A stretch of 64,000 nt of DNA from Streptomyces sp. SA15 (lineage in GTDB: Bacteria; Actinomycetota; Actinomycetes; Streptomycetales; Streptomycetaceae). Every line of letters begins with the position of its first letter. Position 1 is the stretch's first letter. The stretch is from contig NZ_NTGE01000099.1 in assembly GCF_002291145.1 (NCBI RefSeq), positions 1 through 64,000 on the forward strand, given 5' to 3'. The notes under the pieces are model-generated. The model saw only the letters and a program-made list of their open reading frames with translations. It was not told where the DNA came from and ran no database searches. Below, one piece after another: positions 63,971-64,000 of the stretch. A program made the position numbers and the translations under genes.

Positions 63971-64000
63971 GACGGTCCGCCGCCGCTTCGTTCGGCGCCG

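Overview
The window is high-GC actinobacterial DNA. GC-rich third codon positions, GTG starts, ATGA/GTGA gene overlaps, a WhiB-like gene (wblA), SpoIIIE/FtsK-type plasmid transfer and a gene order I recall from the Streptomyces coelicolor SCO3556-SCO3583 neighbourhood all point to Streptomyces. Synteny statements rest on memory of that genome, not on a search.

Region 1 (1-31.2 kb) is core chromosome. On the minus strand lie the start of a Tad/Flp-type secretion locus (TadB-like, TadA ATPase, CpaE-like ATPase), cut at the left edge by a 54-base poly-C run. Then come a HAD phosphatase, a candidate 6S-like small RNA with a strong terminator, a degenerate Fic-fold protein, a CooC-like ATPase, a secreted deacetylase-like lipoprotein, a SulP transporter fused to a carbonic anhydrase, acetyl-CoA synthetase, NhaA, a holin-like membrane protein and an epoxide-hydrolase-like enzyme. 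They are followed by a MarP-like membrane protease, CoA-type NUDIX, endonuclease III, Crp, MBL and NUDIX hydrolases, RidA, two ArsA-like ATPases, WblA, a class A penicillin-binding protein, YqeY, a metallophosphatase and a membrane protein next to tRNA-Pro(CGG).

Region 2 (31.23-48.18 kb) is an integrated actinomycete integrative and conjugative element (AICE) of pSAM2 type. It sits in the 3' end of the tRNA-Pro gene between two identical 45-bp att copies. The leftward backbone is SCO3933-family protein, TraSA-like FtsK translocase, spread proteins, RepSA-like HUH initiator, excisionase and integrase. A KorSA-like GntR repressor and a divergent Pif-like NUDIX protein share a repeated operator. 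The rest is cargo: a long nested inverted repeat, a tRNA-like fragment, an HNH endonuclease, a six-gene operon with a second GntR protein under paired CTAG-type operators opposite a third GntR protein, and a two-gene PIN-ribonuclease module with an unusual 275-residue partner.

Region 3 (48.2-64 kb) is accessory chromosome. It has a Crp-family gene remnant, a thioredoxin-like protein, DUF427 and SRPBCC genes, and a coupled cluster of a cysteine-rich radical SAM enzyme resembling the MJ0619/tetraether-synthase group, a methyltransferase and membrane proteins, followed by an intact Crp/Fnr regulator. A chimeric pseudogene (AAA ATPase head plus pterin-synthase tail) follows, then a LacI regulator with a rhamnogalacturonan lyase, an AraC-VOC-UvrA-like module, an aminotransferase with a 16-codon leader ORF, and a small membrane protein.
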